This document shows positions 1-7,378 of a stretch of 36,950 nucleotides of DNA, in pieces. How positions within the stretch are numbered: the stretch's first letter is position 1; each line of letters begins with the position of its first letter. The stretch comes from Thermoproteota archaeon (GTDB taxonomy: Archaea > Thermoproteota > Thermoprotei_A > Sulfolobales > Pyrodictiaceae). The position numbers and the translations under genes are program-made. The stretch is from NCBI GenBank assembly GCA_013153105.1, contig JAADFC010000068.1, positions 1-36,950 of the forward strand. The letters run 5' to 3'. The notes under the pieces are model-generated. The model made no database searches and had not been told where the DNA came from. It saw only the letters and a program-made list of their open reading frames with translations.

Positions 1-775
1 CGACCCTGACTAGGCCTATGCGGCGGCCCCCGCGCTCCGCGAGACTGGAGGCTATTATGCTCAGGGTGTCCAGGACCACGTTGAGGTCTGTACCTGTCAC
101 GTCTATGAATATATGCCGGGTCCCCGGCTCTATGCGGGTGTCCTCGGCGTTTATGACTGGGGGGACACTTATGACGCGGTCGCCCGACCTCAGCACGGGG
201 TGGGTGTCGTCCCGTAGAGCTATGCTGCCATAGCTTCTACCCTGGCTGGTCTCCTCCAGCACCCTGCGGAGCGTCATCTCCTCGCTGCCGCCTAGAGGTA
301 CAAACTTTACATCGTCTATTCGCTCCATGGTGTAGCGGAGCTCGCGCGAGGGCAGCTTGTCTAGGTCGTGGAGTCCTATGGCCATCCTCTGCCTGGCCGA
401 GCCGAGGCTGCCGTGCAGCTTCTCCTGGAACTGTATAAGCTCCTCGAGGAAGTCCTCGTCGACGTTAACGTTCCACACCACAGCACCCGCTATATAGGGC
501 CTCGGCTCGACCTTGGAGGCGTATATCGTGTAGCCGGAGTCGATCGTCTCGTAGCGGACCAGCCCTTTCTCGCGGCCCAGGAGACCCGCAGCCTGCCTCG
601 CGATGCCCTCGAGGCTATACATGTCGGGACGGTCTACCTCAACCTCAAGCTCCACATAGCCGTCCTCGACAACCTCTGCCTCGACCTTGAGCCTCTCCAC
701 GAGCTTCAGGGCCTCGGCAAGCGGGAGGCCTAGAGCCTCCTCCACCCTGCCCGGCTTAAACCGGAGAACCGGCAT
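1..775 (-). CDS. pheT: Phenylalanyl-tRNA synthetase beta subunit, N-terminal part (cut by window edge)
   Basis: This frame is missing from the ORF track because it has no stop inside the window. Translating the minus strand from the ATG at 775 gives MPVLRFKPGRVEEALGLPL and about 258 open codons to the edge, including 'VEVDRPDMYSLEGIARQ', typical of the archaeal/eukaryotic PheT N-terminus, and a B3/4-like part around 'QRMAIGLHDLDKL' and 'VPPVINAEDT'. With PheS it forms the heterotetrameric enzyme that charges tRNA-Phe in the cytoplasm; the B3/4 region of the family edits mischarged Tyr-tRNA. The start overlaps the 3' end of pheS by 20 nt in another frame, so the two are probably translationally coupled. 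The C-terminal half lies outside the window. Confidence 0.93.
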   Translation of the reverse strand, partial: MPVLRFKPGRVEEALGLPLAEALKLVERLKVEAEVVEDGYVELEVEVDRPDMYSLEGIARQAAGLLGREKGLVRYETIDSGYTIYASKVEPRPYIAGAVVWNVNVDEDFLEELIQFQEKLHGSLGSARQRMAIGLHDLDKLPSRELRYTMERIDDVKFVPLGGSEEMTLRRVLEETSQGRSYGSIALRDDTHPVLRSGDRVISVPPVINAEDTRIEPGTRHIFIDVTGTDLNVVLDTLSIIASSLAERGGRRIGLVRV

Positions 776-2258
776 AGAGGCGCCACCTCACGGGCATCCT
801 CTCCACAAGGGATACATCCTGGCTGTACAGCTCCCTTATGTCACCGACACCGTAGAGGGCCATTGCAAGCCTCTCTATACCCATACCCCAAGCTGCAACG
901 GGGTAATCGACGCCGAGGCCGTAGAGCACCTCGGGGCGGAACATGCCCGCCCCAAGCACCTCGAGCCACCTATCGCCTATGCGGACGTATCCCTCGACCG
1001 AGGGCTCTGTGAAGGGGAAGTAGGCCGGGCGGAAGCGGTACTCGCGGAAGCCCAGCCTCTCCAGGAACTCGGACAGTATGCCGAGCAGCCACCTGAAGTC
1101 AGTACCCTCCTCCGACGCTATACCGTCAACCTGGTGGAACTCCGGCAGGTGCCTCGCATCTATCTTCTCCACGCGGTAGACCCGGCCTATAGTGAAGAAC
1201 CGGAACGGCCTACGCGGCCTACCGGCCAGCACACGTGCCGAGACCGCTGTCGTGTGGCTCCGGAGTATGAGGCGGGCCGCCAGCATGGGGTCCCAGCGGT
1301 ACCGCCACCCGCGGCTGACCCCCGCGCCCTCCTCGTGCACCGCGCGTACACGCTCAACAACCTCCTCCTCGGCCTCCATCGCCGGAGGCGCCTCCAGGTA
1401 GAAGGTGTCGCTGGGCCTACGCGCGGGGTGGAACTGGGGCTGGAAGAGGGCGTCATAGTTCCAGAACTCGCTCACAACAGGAGGCTGCTCGACCTCCACG
1501 AAACCCATCTCCTTCATAACATCGCGTATAAACTCTATGAACTCCCTGAAGAAGTTCAGCCTACCCACACGGAGCCGGGGCGGCTCCGCGGCCACGTCAT
1601 ATTCGCGGAGACGGTAGCGGCGCCACTCACCACTCACCAGCAGCTCGTGCGTAAGCGCCCCCACCTCAACGACCACCTTGTCGAGCAGCCTGCCAGGCTC
1701 ATCCGCGAGGGACACGTAGGTGCGCCTACGCCGGTAGACCTCGACCAGCCTCCGCCTCCGGAGCAGCCGCAGGCCCTCCGGGTCAACCCGGCCGCCCTCG
1801 CGGAGCCTCTGCAGCAGGAGCCTCTCCTCCGCACGAGCCGACGAGGGGTCCACCGCCAGCCTGACCTTGCCGCCGCGTATCTCCACCCAGCCCTTCCGCG
1901 CAGCATTCGCCAATGCAACCGCCGCGTCGCCGCCAAGCCTGCGCCTAACCTCGTCAACCTCCAGCTCGCCGCCAGCCTCGTGGAGCAGCCTCACAAGCCG
2001 CTCCTCGGGGAAGCCCTCCCGCAGGTACCGCTCGGCCTCACCTGTAACCCGATAGCCCGTCTCCTCCCTCTCCTCGACCCTCAACAACCCCTTGGCCGCC
2101 AGGAGCCTGGCCAGGGCCTCAAGCCTGCTACGCTCCACGCCGAGGATGCGGGAGAGCTCAGACAGCTCATACCAGCGGCCCGGCTCCACCCCCCTCTCAA
2201 GCAGGAGCCGGAGAAGCTGGTACTCAGCCTCAGAGACGGGGACACGCTCGTCGCCCAA
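756..2258 (-). CDS. pheS: Phenylalanyl-tRNA synthetase alpha subunit
   Basis: This 500-residue protein has the length of archaeal PheS. The first ~180 residues are winged-helix-like DNA/tRNA-binding modules (for example 'LSELSRILGVERSRLEALARLL'), followed by the class II catalytic core. The motif 2 region is 'FFTIGRVYRVEKIDARHLPEFHQVDG' (shortened here to its core RVYRVEKIDARHLPEFHQ) and motif 3 is 'AAWGMGIERLAMALYG'. It activates phenylalanine and transfers it to tRNA-Phe together with PheT, whose gene overlaps the last 20 nt. The start taken is a TTG; no strong Shine-Dalgarno sequence precedes it, so a GTG a few codons in (ERVPV region) is an alternative. A 550-residue antisense ORF covers almost all of it and is judged a GC-driven shadow. 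Confidence 0.96.
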   Translation of the reverse strand: MGDERVPVSEAEYQLLRLLLERGVEPGRWYELSELSRILGVERSRLEALARLLAAKGLLRVEEREETGYRVTGEAERYLREGFPEERLVRLLHEAGGELEVDEVRRRLGGDAAVALANAARKGWVEIRGGKVRLAVDPSSARAEERLLLQRLREGGRVDPEGLRLLRRRRLVEVYRRRRTYVSLADEPGRLLDKVVVEVGALTHELLVSGEWRRYRLREYDVAAEPPRLRVGRLNFFREFIEFIRDVMKEMGFVEVEQPPVVSEFWNYDALFQPQFHPARRPSDTFYLEAPPAMEAEEEVVERVRAVHEEGAGVSRGWRYRWDPMLAARLILRSHTTAVSARVLAGRPRRPFRFFTIGRVYRVEKIDARHLPEFHQVDGIASEEGTDFRWLLGILSEFLERLGFREYRFRPAYFPFTEPSVEGYVRIGDRWLEVLGAGMFRPEVLYGLGVDYPVAAWGMGIERLAMALYGVGDIRELYSQDVSLVERMPVRWRLYAGSPV

Positions 2259-2310
2259 CCGGGGGCCCCAAGGGTAGAGGGGTGGAACCCACCGCCGGCC
2301 CCCAGGGAAG

Positions 2311-2331
2311 AAAAGGGTAGCCGTACCCTTT
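2311..2331 (-). terminator. Stem-loop with T-tract after the MBL hydrolase gene
   Basis: On the minus strand an 8-bp perfect stem AAAGGGTA/TACCCTTT with a 4-nt loop is followed by TTTTC, only a few bases after the stop codon of the upstream hydrolase gene and about 50 nt before pheS. It looks like an intrinsic terminator, but archaeal termination mostly depends on the T-tract alone. An operator or attenuator in the pheST leader is also possible. Confidence 0.5.
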
Positions 2332-2335
2332 CAGG

Positions 2336-3028
2336 CTAGCCGCCGAACTCGTAGCGCTCCCCGGGCTTTAGGATGACGACCTCAGCCGGGAGCCCCCTCT
2401 CCCTCACATACTTCCTGAGTTCCTCCGGGTCAGCCTCTATCACGGGGAACGTGTTATAGTGCATCGGGATGACCACACGAGCACGCAGCATCTCAGCCGC
2501 CTTCGCAGCCTGGTACGCGTCCATGGTAAAGTGGCTGCCTATAGGGAGGAGCGCCACGTCAACACGGTACAGCTCGCCGACCAACTGGAACTCCGCGGTT
2601 AAGCCGCTGTCACCAGCGTGGAACACGCTGCCCTCCTTGCCGCGCACAAGCACGCTAGTCGGCGCCCCACGCTCGGAGCTGTGGGTGGCGGGGAAGAACA
2701 TGACGTCGAGCTTCACACGCGGCAGCCTGAGTGGTCCACCTATGTTAGCACCGACGACACGCTCGGGGTTAGGCACCTGTCCCGCCACAGCGTTGGCAAG
2801 CTCGTAGACTGCTGCAAACACAGCGTTAGGGTTGCGGCGTAGGAGCTCTACACTGTTACCAAGATGGTCTGCATGATCGTGAGTCACTATTATGAGGTCT
2901 ACCTTGCCGTCGTAGTCCTCAACACGAACCGGAGACATGGGGTTCTCGAGCCAGGGGTCTATGAGCACTGTATACCCGTCAAGCCCCACCTCGAAGGCGG
3001 AGTGGCCCAGCCAGCGGACGTACGCCAT
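2336..3028 (-). CDS. UPF0173-type metal-dependent hydrolase (UlaG-like metallo-beta-lactamase fold)
   Basis: This 230-residue protein matches the UPF0173/UlaG-like family in length and motif order. The metal-binding signature THDHADH is at about residues 49-55 (H50, H52, D54, H55). It is followed by ATHSS, HAGDSGLTAEF and PMHYNTFPVI, which supply the later His and Asp ligands. The family hydrolyses phosphoester or lactone-type bonds with two metals; the substrate of the archaeal members is not known and cannot be read from sequence. It is predicted to be cytoplasmic, with no signal peptide. It starts at ATG 3028, just downstream of the 5S rRNA gene on the same strand, and a short G-rich ribosome-binding sequence precedes the start. 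A stem-loop terminator follows the stop. Confidence 0.9.
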   Translation of the reverse strand: MAYVRWLGHSAFEVGLDGYTVLIDPWLENPMSPVRVEDYDGKVDLIIVTHDHADHLGNSVELLRRNPNAVFAAVYELANAVAGQVPNPERVVGANIGGPLRLPRVKLDVMFFPATHSSERGAPTSVLVRGKEGSVFHAGDSGLTAEFQLVGELYRVDVALLPIGSHFTMDAYQAAKAAEMLRARVVIPMHYNTFPVIEADPEELRKYVRERGLPAEVVILKPGERYEFGG

Positions 3029-3115
3029 ACCCCCGCACCCCCCTGAAACGACCCTAGGCGCGGGGTAAAGCGGGTAGAGACCATTGGAGGACGGGGATGG
3101 GAGGACCGGAGGAGA

Positions 3116-3243
3116 GGCCCGATCCCGGCTTGGGGGAGCTGCGGGGCCTCGCGGACCCCACAGCTACCCCCAACGCGGCCGGCTTAACTTCCGGGTTCGA
3201 AATGAGTCCGGGTGTTGCCCGGCCGCTATGGCCGGGTCGGGCC
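3116..3243 (-). rRNA. rrf: 5S ribosomal RNA
   Basis: The minus strand carries the diagnostic 5S core, with 'CCATAGCGGCCGGG' near the 5' end and 'CGAACCCGGAAGTTAAGCC' in the middle. The ends pair as helix I: 5' GGCCCGACCCGG with 3' CCGGGATCGGGCC, a 12-13-bp helix with one irregularity. Together these give a molecule of about 128 nt. It stands alone, with no 16S or 23S nearby, as is common for Crenarchaeota where 5S is unlinked. The 5' end lies about 25 nt beyond the stop of the zinc-ribbon gene on the same strand. The ORFs of the track in this interval are shadows. End positions are judged from helix I and may be off by a few bases. Confidence 0.95.
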
Positions 3244-3268
3244 ATCCGTGAACCACCGCCCCAGGCCT

Positions 3269-3598
3269 CTAAGGGTTTAAGTGCTTTTCTCTCCTCTCCC
3301 TGCGGCGGGTGAACAACTTCACACGGAGAGGCTCCGCGGACTCGACATAGATCCTGGAGACTACCATGGAAACCCCACAGCGGGGACAACGGAAATCAAC
3401 CACGTGACCTACATAGTCGCCTTCAACGAAGCGCCTACGCATACTATAGCCGCAGGAGGGGCATCTAAGCTCCTCAACAACCCGTTCGCCCGCCTCACCC
3501 GCCCCCCGCATGGCCTTCACGATTGCAGCCACAGCCACAGCCAGGGCCGCAGAGGATAGGGATAACAGCATGTAGATGAGCAGCCACGCATCGCTCAT
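3269..3598 (-). CDS. Small membrane-anchored zinc-ribbon protein
   Basis: This is a 109-residue protein of unknown function. Residues ~6-27 (LLIYMLLSLSSAALAVAVAAIV) form one hydrophobic membrane segment. A zinc ribbon follows, with CPSC at 46-49 and CPRC at 71-74, and the tail is very basic and charged (FTRRRERREKH), so the ribbon is expected on the cytoplasmic side. It is the third gene of a minus-strand set, map - DUF1512 - this gene, with 11 nt between the DUF1512 stop and its ATG, which argues for co-transcription. The 5S rRNA gene follows directly, and its likely promoter lies in the end of this ORF. A role near ribosomes or the membrane is possible but not shown by the sequence. Confidence 0.75.
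   Translation of the reverse strand: MSDAWLLIYMLLSLSSAALAVAVAAIVKAMRGAGEAGERVVEELRCPSCGYSMRRRFVEGDYVGHVVDFRCPRCGVSMVVSRIYVESAEPLRVKLFTRRRERREKHLNP
3273..3283 (-). promoter_or_regulatory. Candidate TATA box of the 5S rRNA gene
   Basis: The minus strand reads GCACTTAAACC, with the TTAAA centred about 34 nt upstream of the predicted mature 5S end. A start of transcription about 26 nt downstream would leave a few nucleotides to trim. The element lies inside the last codons of the upstream zinc-ribbon gene (HLNP-stop). Confidence 0.45.
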
Positions 3599-3609
3599 AG
3601 CTGAACACC

Positions 3610-4776
3610 CTACTGCGCAACCCCAACAGTGTTGCCAACTCCTACCACTATAACAACATCACCCTCACCCGCAACGTCTCGTATAATACCCCTTACACGT
3701 TCGACGGCCTCCTCAACACCGTCGGCAACCTCACGCTTCATGGCTGTTATAGCCTCCTCCATACCCATCTTTATCGCAACCGCGTAGAGGGGCACGCCAA
3801 GGCGAGCAGCTATCCTCTCTATCCGTATCTTCTCCGGGCCAGGGTCCCCCATAGCTACACCGCTGCCCTCAGCGACGGAGCCCGTTTTCTCTCCTTCAAG
3901 CTTCAATGCAGCGTCAACAGTTATAATAGCCTTTATCTTCGACTTGTCTGGGAGCATCTCAACAAGCTTCTCGACAGCCTCCCCCGGCCTGCCGACCGTG
4001 CTCCCCGGCCCTTTCGCCTTCACAACCACGACCCTGCGGCCCTCATAGTCTAGCAGCGCGTAAACAGTATCCTTGGCGATCTCAGTGGGGCCCTCAAGCT
4101 TAGGCAGGCTGGAGATGAGCCTGTAAGCCGCCAGAGGCCCTGCGGCATCACCTATCGGTATACCCTTCATTATAACCTTGGCAGCGTCACGGTAGGCCTT
4201 GGCTATCCTCATGTACAGTGGCAGCAACATCCACGCTTGCATCACTAGCATCGGGTTCTTCAGCTTCACACCAAGCAGAAGCATGTGACGAACAACCTTA
4301 TAGACGGTGTTCAGCGCGTTGAGTATCGTAAGCAGTGTTACTATGTTCCTCTCCTCCTGCCATGAGACCCTGCCGCGGAGCATGCGGGCCACAAGGCTCT
4401 CGATACGCTCCTCGCCTGTTCTCAGTATCCTCTCAAGCCTCTTTATTATGTCGGTGGGCTCTATGGATACGGGCTCAACCATGAAGTATTCCATTGCAGT
4501 ATCGACTGTTTTATCCGCGTCTTCTACCCCTGCCCGCCGTAGGCGCTCGAGGACAAGGTCTCTAACCTCGCCTATATACCCCTCTATTATGCGAAGCCGC
4601 GACTCTATCTGAGCACGCCAGACCCTCATCTGCATACCCTGAGCTATGCCTAGGAATGCCAGCACCGACAGTATCGTCGAGACCAGTATGCTTATCGCGA
4701 TTATCCATGTAGCCAGGTCGCCGCCGCCGAGCCAGGGTAGCGTGGCGTTAGCCTGTAGAGCCACTGGTTGTGACAA
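3610..4776 (-). CDS. DUF1512-family membrane-anchored protein
   Basis: This 388-residue protein appears to belong to the archaeal DUF1512 family, recognised from overall layout and its position beside map, without a database search. Residues ~23-47 form a single N-terminal membrane helix (TWIIAISILVSTILSVLAFLGIAQ). A charged helical region follows, then a soluble domain rich in alternating strands and helices: 'YEGRRVVVVKAKGPGSTVGRPG', 'IKAIITVDAALKLEGEKTGS', and a C-terminal 'GDVVIVVGVGNTVGVAQ'. That glycine-rich end resembles a nucleotide- or phosphate-binding loop, but no catalytic signature is recognised. Its start overlaps the end of map by 29 nt, which suggests translational coupling and perhaps a role near the nascent chain at the membrane (inference only). 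Confidence 0.8.
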   Translation of the reverse strand: MSQPVALQANATLPWLGGGDLATWIIAISILVSTILSVLAFLGIAQGMQMRVWRAQIESRLRIIEGYIGEVRDLVLERLRRAGVEDADKTVDTAMEYFMVEPVSIEPTDIIKRLERILRTGEERIESLVARMLRGRVSWQEERNIVTLLTILNALNTVYKVVRHMLLLGVKLKNPMLVMQAWMLLPLYMRIAKAYRDAAKVIMKGIPIGDAAGPLAAYRLISSLPKLEGPTEIAKDTVYALLDYEGRRVVVVKAKGPGSTVGRPGEAVEKLVEMLPDKSKIKAIITVDAALKLEGEKTGSVAEGSGVAMGDPGPEKIRIERIAARLGVPLYAVAIKMGMEEAITAMKREVADGVEEAVERVRGIIRDVAGEGDVVIVVGVGNTVGVAQ

Positions 4777-5671
4777 TCACCTCACCCCCATCCGTTATGA
4801 GTACCGTGTGCTCGAACTGTGCTACCATGCCCCTCCTCCTCTCCACAAGCGCCGGATACTGGGTTAGGAACCCCATTCGGGCTAGGCGGCGCAGGCTCTT
4901 GCGGAGCGCCTGCACGTCGCTGGTCAGGTGGGAGAGCCACCGCTCGGTGAAGGGTAGCGTGCGGAAGCGGCGCTGCACCTCCTCGAGTATGCTGCGCTCC
5001 AGGCTTGTAAGCCTCCTCCGTAGGCCCAGCCTGGCGAGCGAGTATATCGTTACAGTCTCGCGGTCCTCAACTACGAGCCCCTCACCGTTGGTTCCGAAGG
5101 GCTCTATCGCGTAGGCCTTGCCGGGGCTGTAGCGTCCGGGTATGGCTGGGTCGAAGGCGTTGGGTATGCTCTCACCGGCGTGCACCCTGTACCGCGCGAG
5201 GCTGTGGCCTCCAAGGTTGACTATCGGCCGGAAGCCCCTTGACTGTATCGCCTCAGCTATCGCCCTACCCGTGTCGGCAAAGCGTGCGCCGGGCCTCACG
5301 GTTTCAAGCGCACGCTCGAGCGCCTCCCTCACGGCTTCAATGAGGGGGGTCCACCGCTCGTCGAGGGCCACCGTGACCGCTGTGTCGGCTATGTATCCGT
5401 CAACGTGCACCCCTACGTCAAGCTTGACTACTGCACCCTCCGGCACCACAGCCTCGTCGCCTATGACGGGCGTGTAGTGGGCCGCTACACTGTTTATCGA
5501 TATATTGCATGGGAACGCGGGGGCGCCCCCCAGCTCCACTATACGATTCTCAGCGTACTCGCATATGTCGATGAGCCTGCGGCCAGGCTCTATCATTCTG
5601 GCAGCCTCGTCGCGTACACGTGCAGCTATCTCACCGGCCCTAATGTAGGCTTTGACAACCTCCTCGTCCAA
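4748..5671 (-). CDS. map: Methionine aminopeptidase, type II
   Basis: The enzyme removes the initiator methionine from nascent proteins. The archaeal type II pattern is complete: FPCNISINSVAAHYTP, the metal-binding Asp in VKLDVG and IADTAVTV, His in NLGGHSLARYRVH, Glu in AIEPFG and Glu in VAQFEHTVL. The type II insertion precedes the last block. The track starts at a TTG at 5716, but I prefer the TTG at 5671 (MDEEVVKAYIRAGEIA). It is preceded at good spacing by GGAGGTG, matches where the family begins, and the shared TATA element at 5731-5740 puts the transcription start near 5709, inside the longer form. The downstream DUF1512 gene overlaps it by 29 nt. It is divergent from mevalonate kinase. 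Confidence 0.95.
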   Translation of the reverse strand: MDEEVVKAYIRAGEIAARVRDEAARMIEPGRRLIDICEYAENRIVELGGAPAFPCNISINSVAAHYTPVIGDEAVVPEGAVVKLDVGVHVDGYIADTAVTVALDERWTPLIEAVREALERALETVRPGARFADTGRAIAEAIQSRGFRPIVNLGGHSLARYRVHAGESIPNAFDPAIPGRYSPGKAYAIEPFGTNGEGLVVEDRETVTIYSLARLGLRRRLTSLERSILEEVQRRFRTLPFTERWLSHLTSDVQALRKSLRRLARMGFLTQYPALVERRRGMVAQFEHTVLITDGGEVIVTTSGSTG

Positions 5672-5730
5672 GACGCGGCTGCACCTCCACCCCTCCGCCA
5701 GGCGCCGCCCCGCCAAGACTCTGGGGCCGC

Positions 5731-5740
5731 CCTAAATTAC
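5731..5740. promoter_or_regulatory. Shared TATA element between map and mevalonate kinase
   Basis: CCTAAATTAC is the only AT-rich stretch between the divergent starts and reads as a TATA-like box on both strands. It predicts transcription starts near 5763 (plus, ~32-nt leader to the TTG at 5795) and near 5709 (minus, ~38-nt leader to the TTG at 5671). One element may serve both genes, or one box may lie hidden in the other. Confidence 0.6.
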
Positions 5741-5794
5741 GCGGGAAGTCCAGGCGAGGCCTCCGAGGAGAAGCACTCTCCTCGGGGGAGGGGT

Positions 5795-6772
5795 TTGCGC
5801 CGCTGCAGCGCGCGGGCACCGGGCAAGGTGATACTCTCCGGCGAACACTGGGTAGTGCATGGGGGCCGCGCGCTCGCCGCCGCCGTGGGGCTCTACGCCC
5901 GCGCCACCTGCACTGGGTGGAGCGGCGATAGGGTTGTCGTGGAGACCCCTCTCGGCAGGGCAGCCGTCGCCAGCGACGGGACGGTGGACGGCGACGCTAA
6001 GGCTGCGCCTCTAGGCCACGCCATAAGAGCCGCGCTGGAGCTAGGCTACAGGTTCATGCCGTCCATCTGCAGCGTCGACTCGGAGATACCCGTGGGAGCT
6101 GGGCTCGGGAGCAGCGCTGCCACCGCCGTGGCTGTGGCGGCCGCCTACATGGCATACGCCGCGGGGGGGCCGCCTGAGAGGGAGAGCGTGAACAGGGCAG
6201 CCTTTGAAGCCGAGAAGGTGACGCACGGCAAGCCGAGCGGCGTGGACAACACTGTGTCAACCTATGGAGGCTTCATACTCTACCGCCGCGGCAGCAGGCC
6301 GGAACCCCTAAACATGCCACGCCTGGACGCTGAGGTGCTGATAGCGCTCAGCGGAGTCGAGCGTAGGACCGCCGAGGCAGTGGGAAGGTTTACACGAAGG
6401 CTCGAGGAGCTCAACAATATCGGGATAGGGGGTAGCCTGGCCAGCCTAGCAGATAAGATAACCAGTCTGATGCTCGAGGCGATAGCGAGAGGTGACGCCG
6501 CCACGCTGGGGACCCTCCTGAGAGTCTCACACGGCATCCTAAACGCCATGGGGGTCTCACACGAGAGGCTCGAGGAGATAGTGCATATCGCGGAGCGGGC
6601 GGGCGCCCTGGGCGCGAAGCTAACAGGGGCAGGCATGGGGGGCGCCGCGATAGTGCTCTGCCGCGGAGACGGCTGCGCCGCGGTGCTCCACTCCCTCCAG
6701 TCCAGGGGTTACCGTGTGCTCCAGACAGCACTAGGAGTGGACGGCGTGGAGATCACCTGCGAGCAGAGCTAA
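5795..6772 (+). CDS. mvk: Mevalonate kinase (GHMP kinase family)
   Basis: The enzyme phosphorylates mevalonate in the archaeal isoprenoid-lipid pathway. All three GHMP signatures are visible: an N-terminal APGKVILSGEHWVVHGG, the ATP loop EIPVGAGLGSSAATAVA, and a C-terminal KLTGAGMGGAAIVL. The family Glu and Asp appear in FEAEKVTHGKPSGVDNTVS. The track ORF runs from 5405, but its first 130 residues are read through antisense map sequence. The in-frame TTG at 5795, preceded by GGGGGAGGGG, gives 325 residues, close to the family's usual length. The nearest TATA-like box lies ~60 nt upstream. It is divergent from map, and the ORFs antisense to it are shadows. Confidence 0.95.
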   Translation: MRRCSARAPGKVILSGEHWVVHGGRALAAAVGLYARATCTGWSGDRVVVETPLGRAAVASDGTVDGDAKAAPLGHAIRAALELGYRFMPSICSVDSEIPVGAGLGSSAATAVAVAAAYMAYAAGGPPERESVNRAAFEAEKVTHGKPSGVDNTVSTYGGFILYRRGSRPEPLNMPRLDAEVLIALSGVERRTAEAVGRFTRRLEELNNIGIGGSLASLADKITSLMLEAIARGDAATLGTLLRVSHGILNAMGVSHERLEEIVHIAERAGALGAKLTGAGMGGAAIVLCRGDGCAAVLHSLQSRGYRVLQTALGVDGVEITCEQS

Positions 6773-6817
6773 CCCATAAACCCTGAAGCCCTTAGCTCCA
6801 AGAAGCCGCGACGCAGA

Positions 6818-6836
6818 GAGGAAAAAGAGAGAGGAG
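6818..6836 (-). terminator. Pyrimidine/T-rich termination signal after cren7
   Basis: On the minus strand, about 43 nt beyond the cren7 stop, the sequence reads CTCCTCTCTCTTTTTCCTC. The T5 in a pyrimidine run fits archaeal factor-independent termination, and no hairpin is evident. The remaining ~100 nt between mvk and cren7 hold nothing else recognised. Confidence 0.5.
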
Positions 6837-6878
6837 TTTGTGGGGCCGCCGGCGCCCCTGCTCGAAAACGCCTGGCTG

Positions 6879-7067
6879 TTAGCTGCATATCGGGTAGTCG
6901 TCAGGGACCTTGGCGCGGAAGTACTTGCCGGTCTCAGGGCTCTTGAACAGGCCTATCTTGACGCCCTTCCTCCCCCTGGGAGCCAGCTGCCACACCTTGA
7001 TGGGCACCAGCTCGACCTCCTTGCCGGTGGTCGGGTCGCGCACCTTGACCGGCTTCTCACACGCCAT
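6879..7067 (-). CDS. creN7: Cren7 chromatin protein
   Basis: This 62-residue basic protein is an abundant crenarchaeal DNA-binding, DNA-bending chromatin protein with an SH3-like fold. The sequence is unmistakable: [18 protein letters not shown], then [17 protein letters not shown], then [19 protein letters not shown], which cover the DNA-contacting strands of the family. GGAGGTGAG precedes the ATG at 7067, and a TATA box lies ~60 nt upstream, giving a leader of ~35 nt. The gene stands alone, divergent from valS, as expected for a highly expressed single cistron. The T-tract downstream is its likely terminator. Confidence 0.97.
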   Translation of the reverse strand: MACEKPVKVRDPTTGKEVELVPIKVWQLAPRGRKGVKIGLFKSPETGKYFRAKVPDDYPICS

Positions 7068-7122
7068 ACGGGCTCACCTCCCTCCGGAGTCCCCTTCTCG
7101 GGTAGTAGTCTGGCCCTTCCAC

Positions 7123-7133
7123 TCTATTATAGG
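7123..7133 (-). promoter_or_regulatory. TATA box of cren7
   Basis: The minus strand reads CCTATAATAG, centred about 61 nt upstream of the cren7 ATG. The expected transcription start is near 7102, leaving a ~35-nt leader that contains GGAGGTGAG. Confidence 0.65.
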
Positions 7134-7236
7134 CCTTACGTTTGCGTGCAGAGTGGGAGTGACGGGGCGCCGGGAGCTGCTCTGGGAATACGACTGTATT
7201 ACGCGTAACCCCGCCACCCCGCCCCCCGTACTGGCC

Positions 7237-7321
7237 CGCTCGCCTCGCAACCCCAGCGCCGGCGTAGCAGCGAGGCAGCTGTTTTGTTTCCCGCACAGAG
7301 AGAGAAACGTGGAGGCGAGCG
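7237..7321. ncRNA. Candidate structured RNA or inverted-repeat element upstream of valS
   Basis: A perfect 10-bp inverted repeat CGCTCGCCTC (7237-7246) / GAGGCGAGCG (7312-7321) encloses 65 nt. Inside, GTTTC/GAAAC (7286-7290/7304-7308) and CAGC/GCTG could form two smaller hairpins. The element ends ~10 nt before the valS TATA box, so it should not be part of the valS mRNA. The strand is unknown, and a weak TATA-like GTATTA lies ~40 nt upstream on the plus strand. It does not fit a tRNA or a C/D-box RNA. The rest of the 311-bp cren7-valS gap holds only the two promoters. Confidence 0.3.
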
Positions 7322-7329
7322 GCTGTAGG

Positions 7330-7337
7330 TAATATAT
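7330..7337 (+). promoter_or_regulatory. TATA box of valS
   Basis: TAATATAT lies 42-49 nt upstream of the valS ATG. The expected start is near 7357, leaving a leader of ~20 nt that contains CCGGAGGAG as the ribosome-binding site. Confidence 0.65.
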
Positions 7338-7378
7338 CACCCGCCCCTGGGGGCGGCCGGAGGAGCCGCGGGGACCCC

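Noticed and set aside
687-2339. 550-residue plus-strand ORF
   Set aside because: It lies fully antisense to pheS, has low-complexity Leu/Pro/Arg-rich sequence and no family motif; it is a GC-driven shadow.
3054-3389. ORFs over 3054-3389 on both strands
   Set aside because: They overlie the 5S rRNA gene.
5405-5794. N-terminal 130 residues of the long mevalonate kinase ORF
   Set aside because: They are antisense to map and lie upstream of the TATA box; the TTG at 5795 has a ribosome-binding site and matches the family start.
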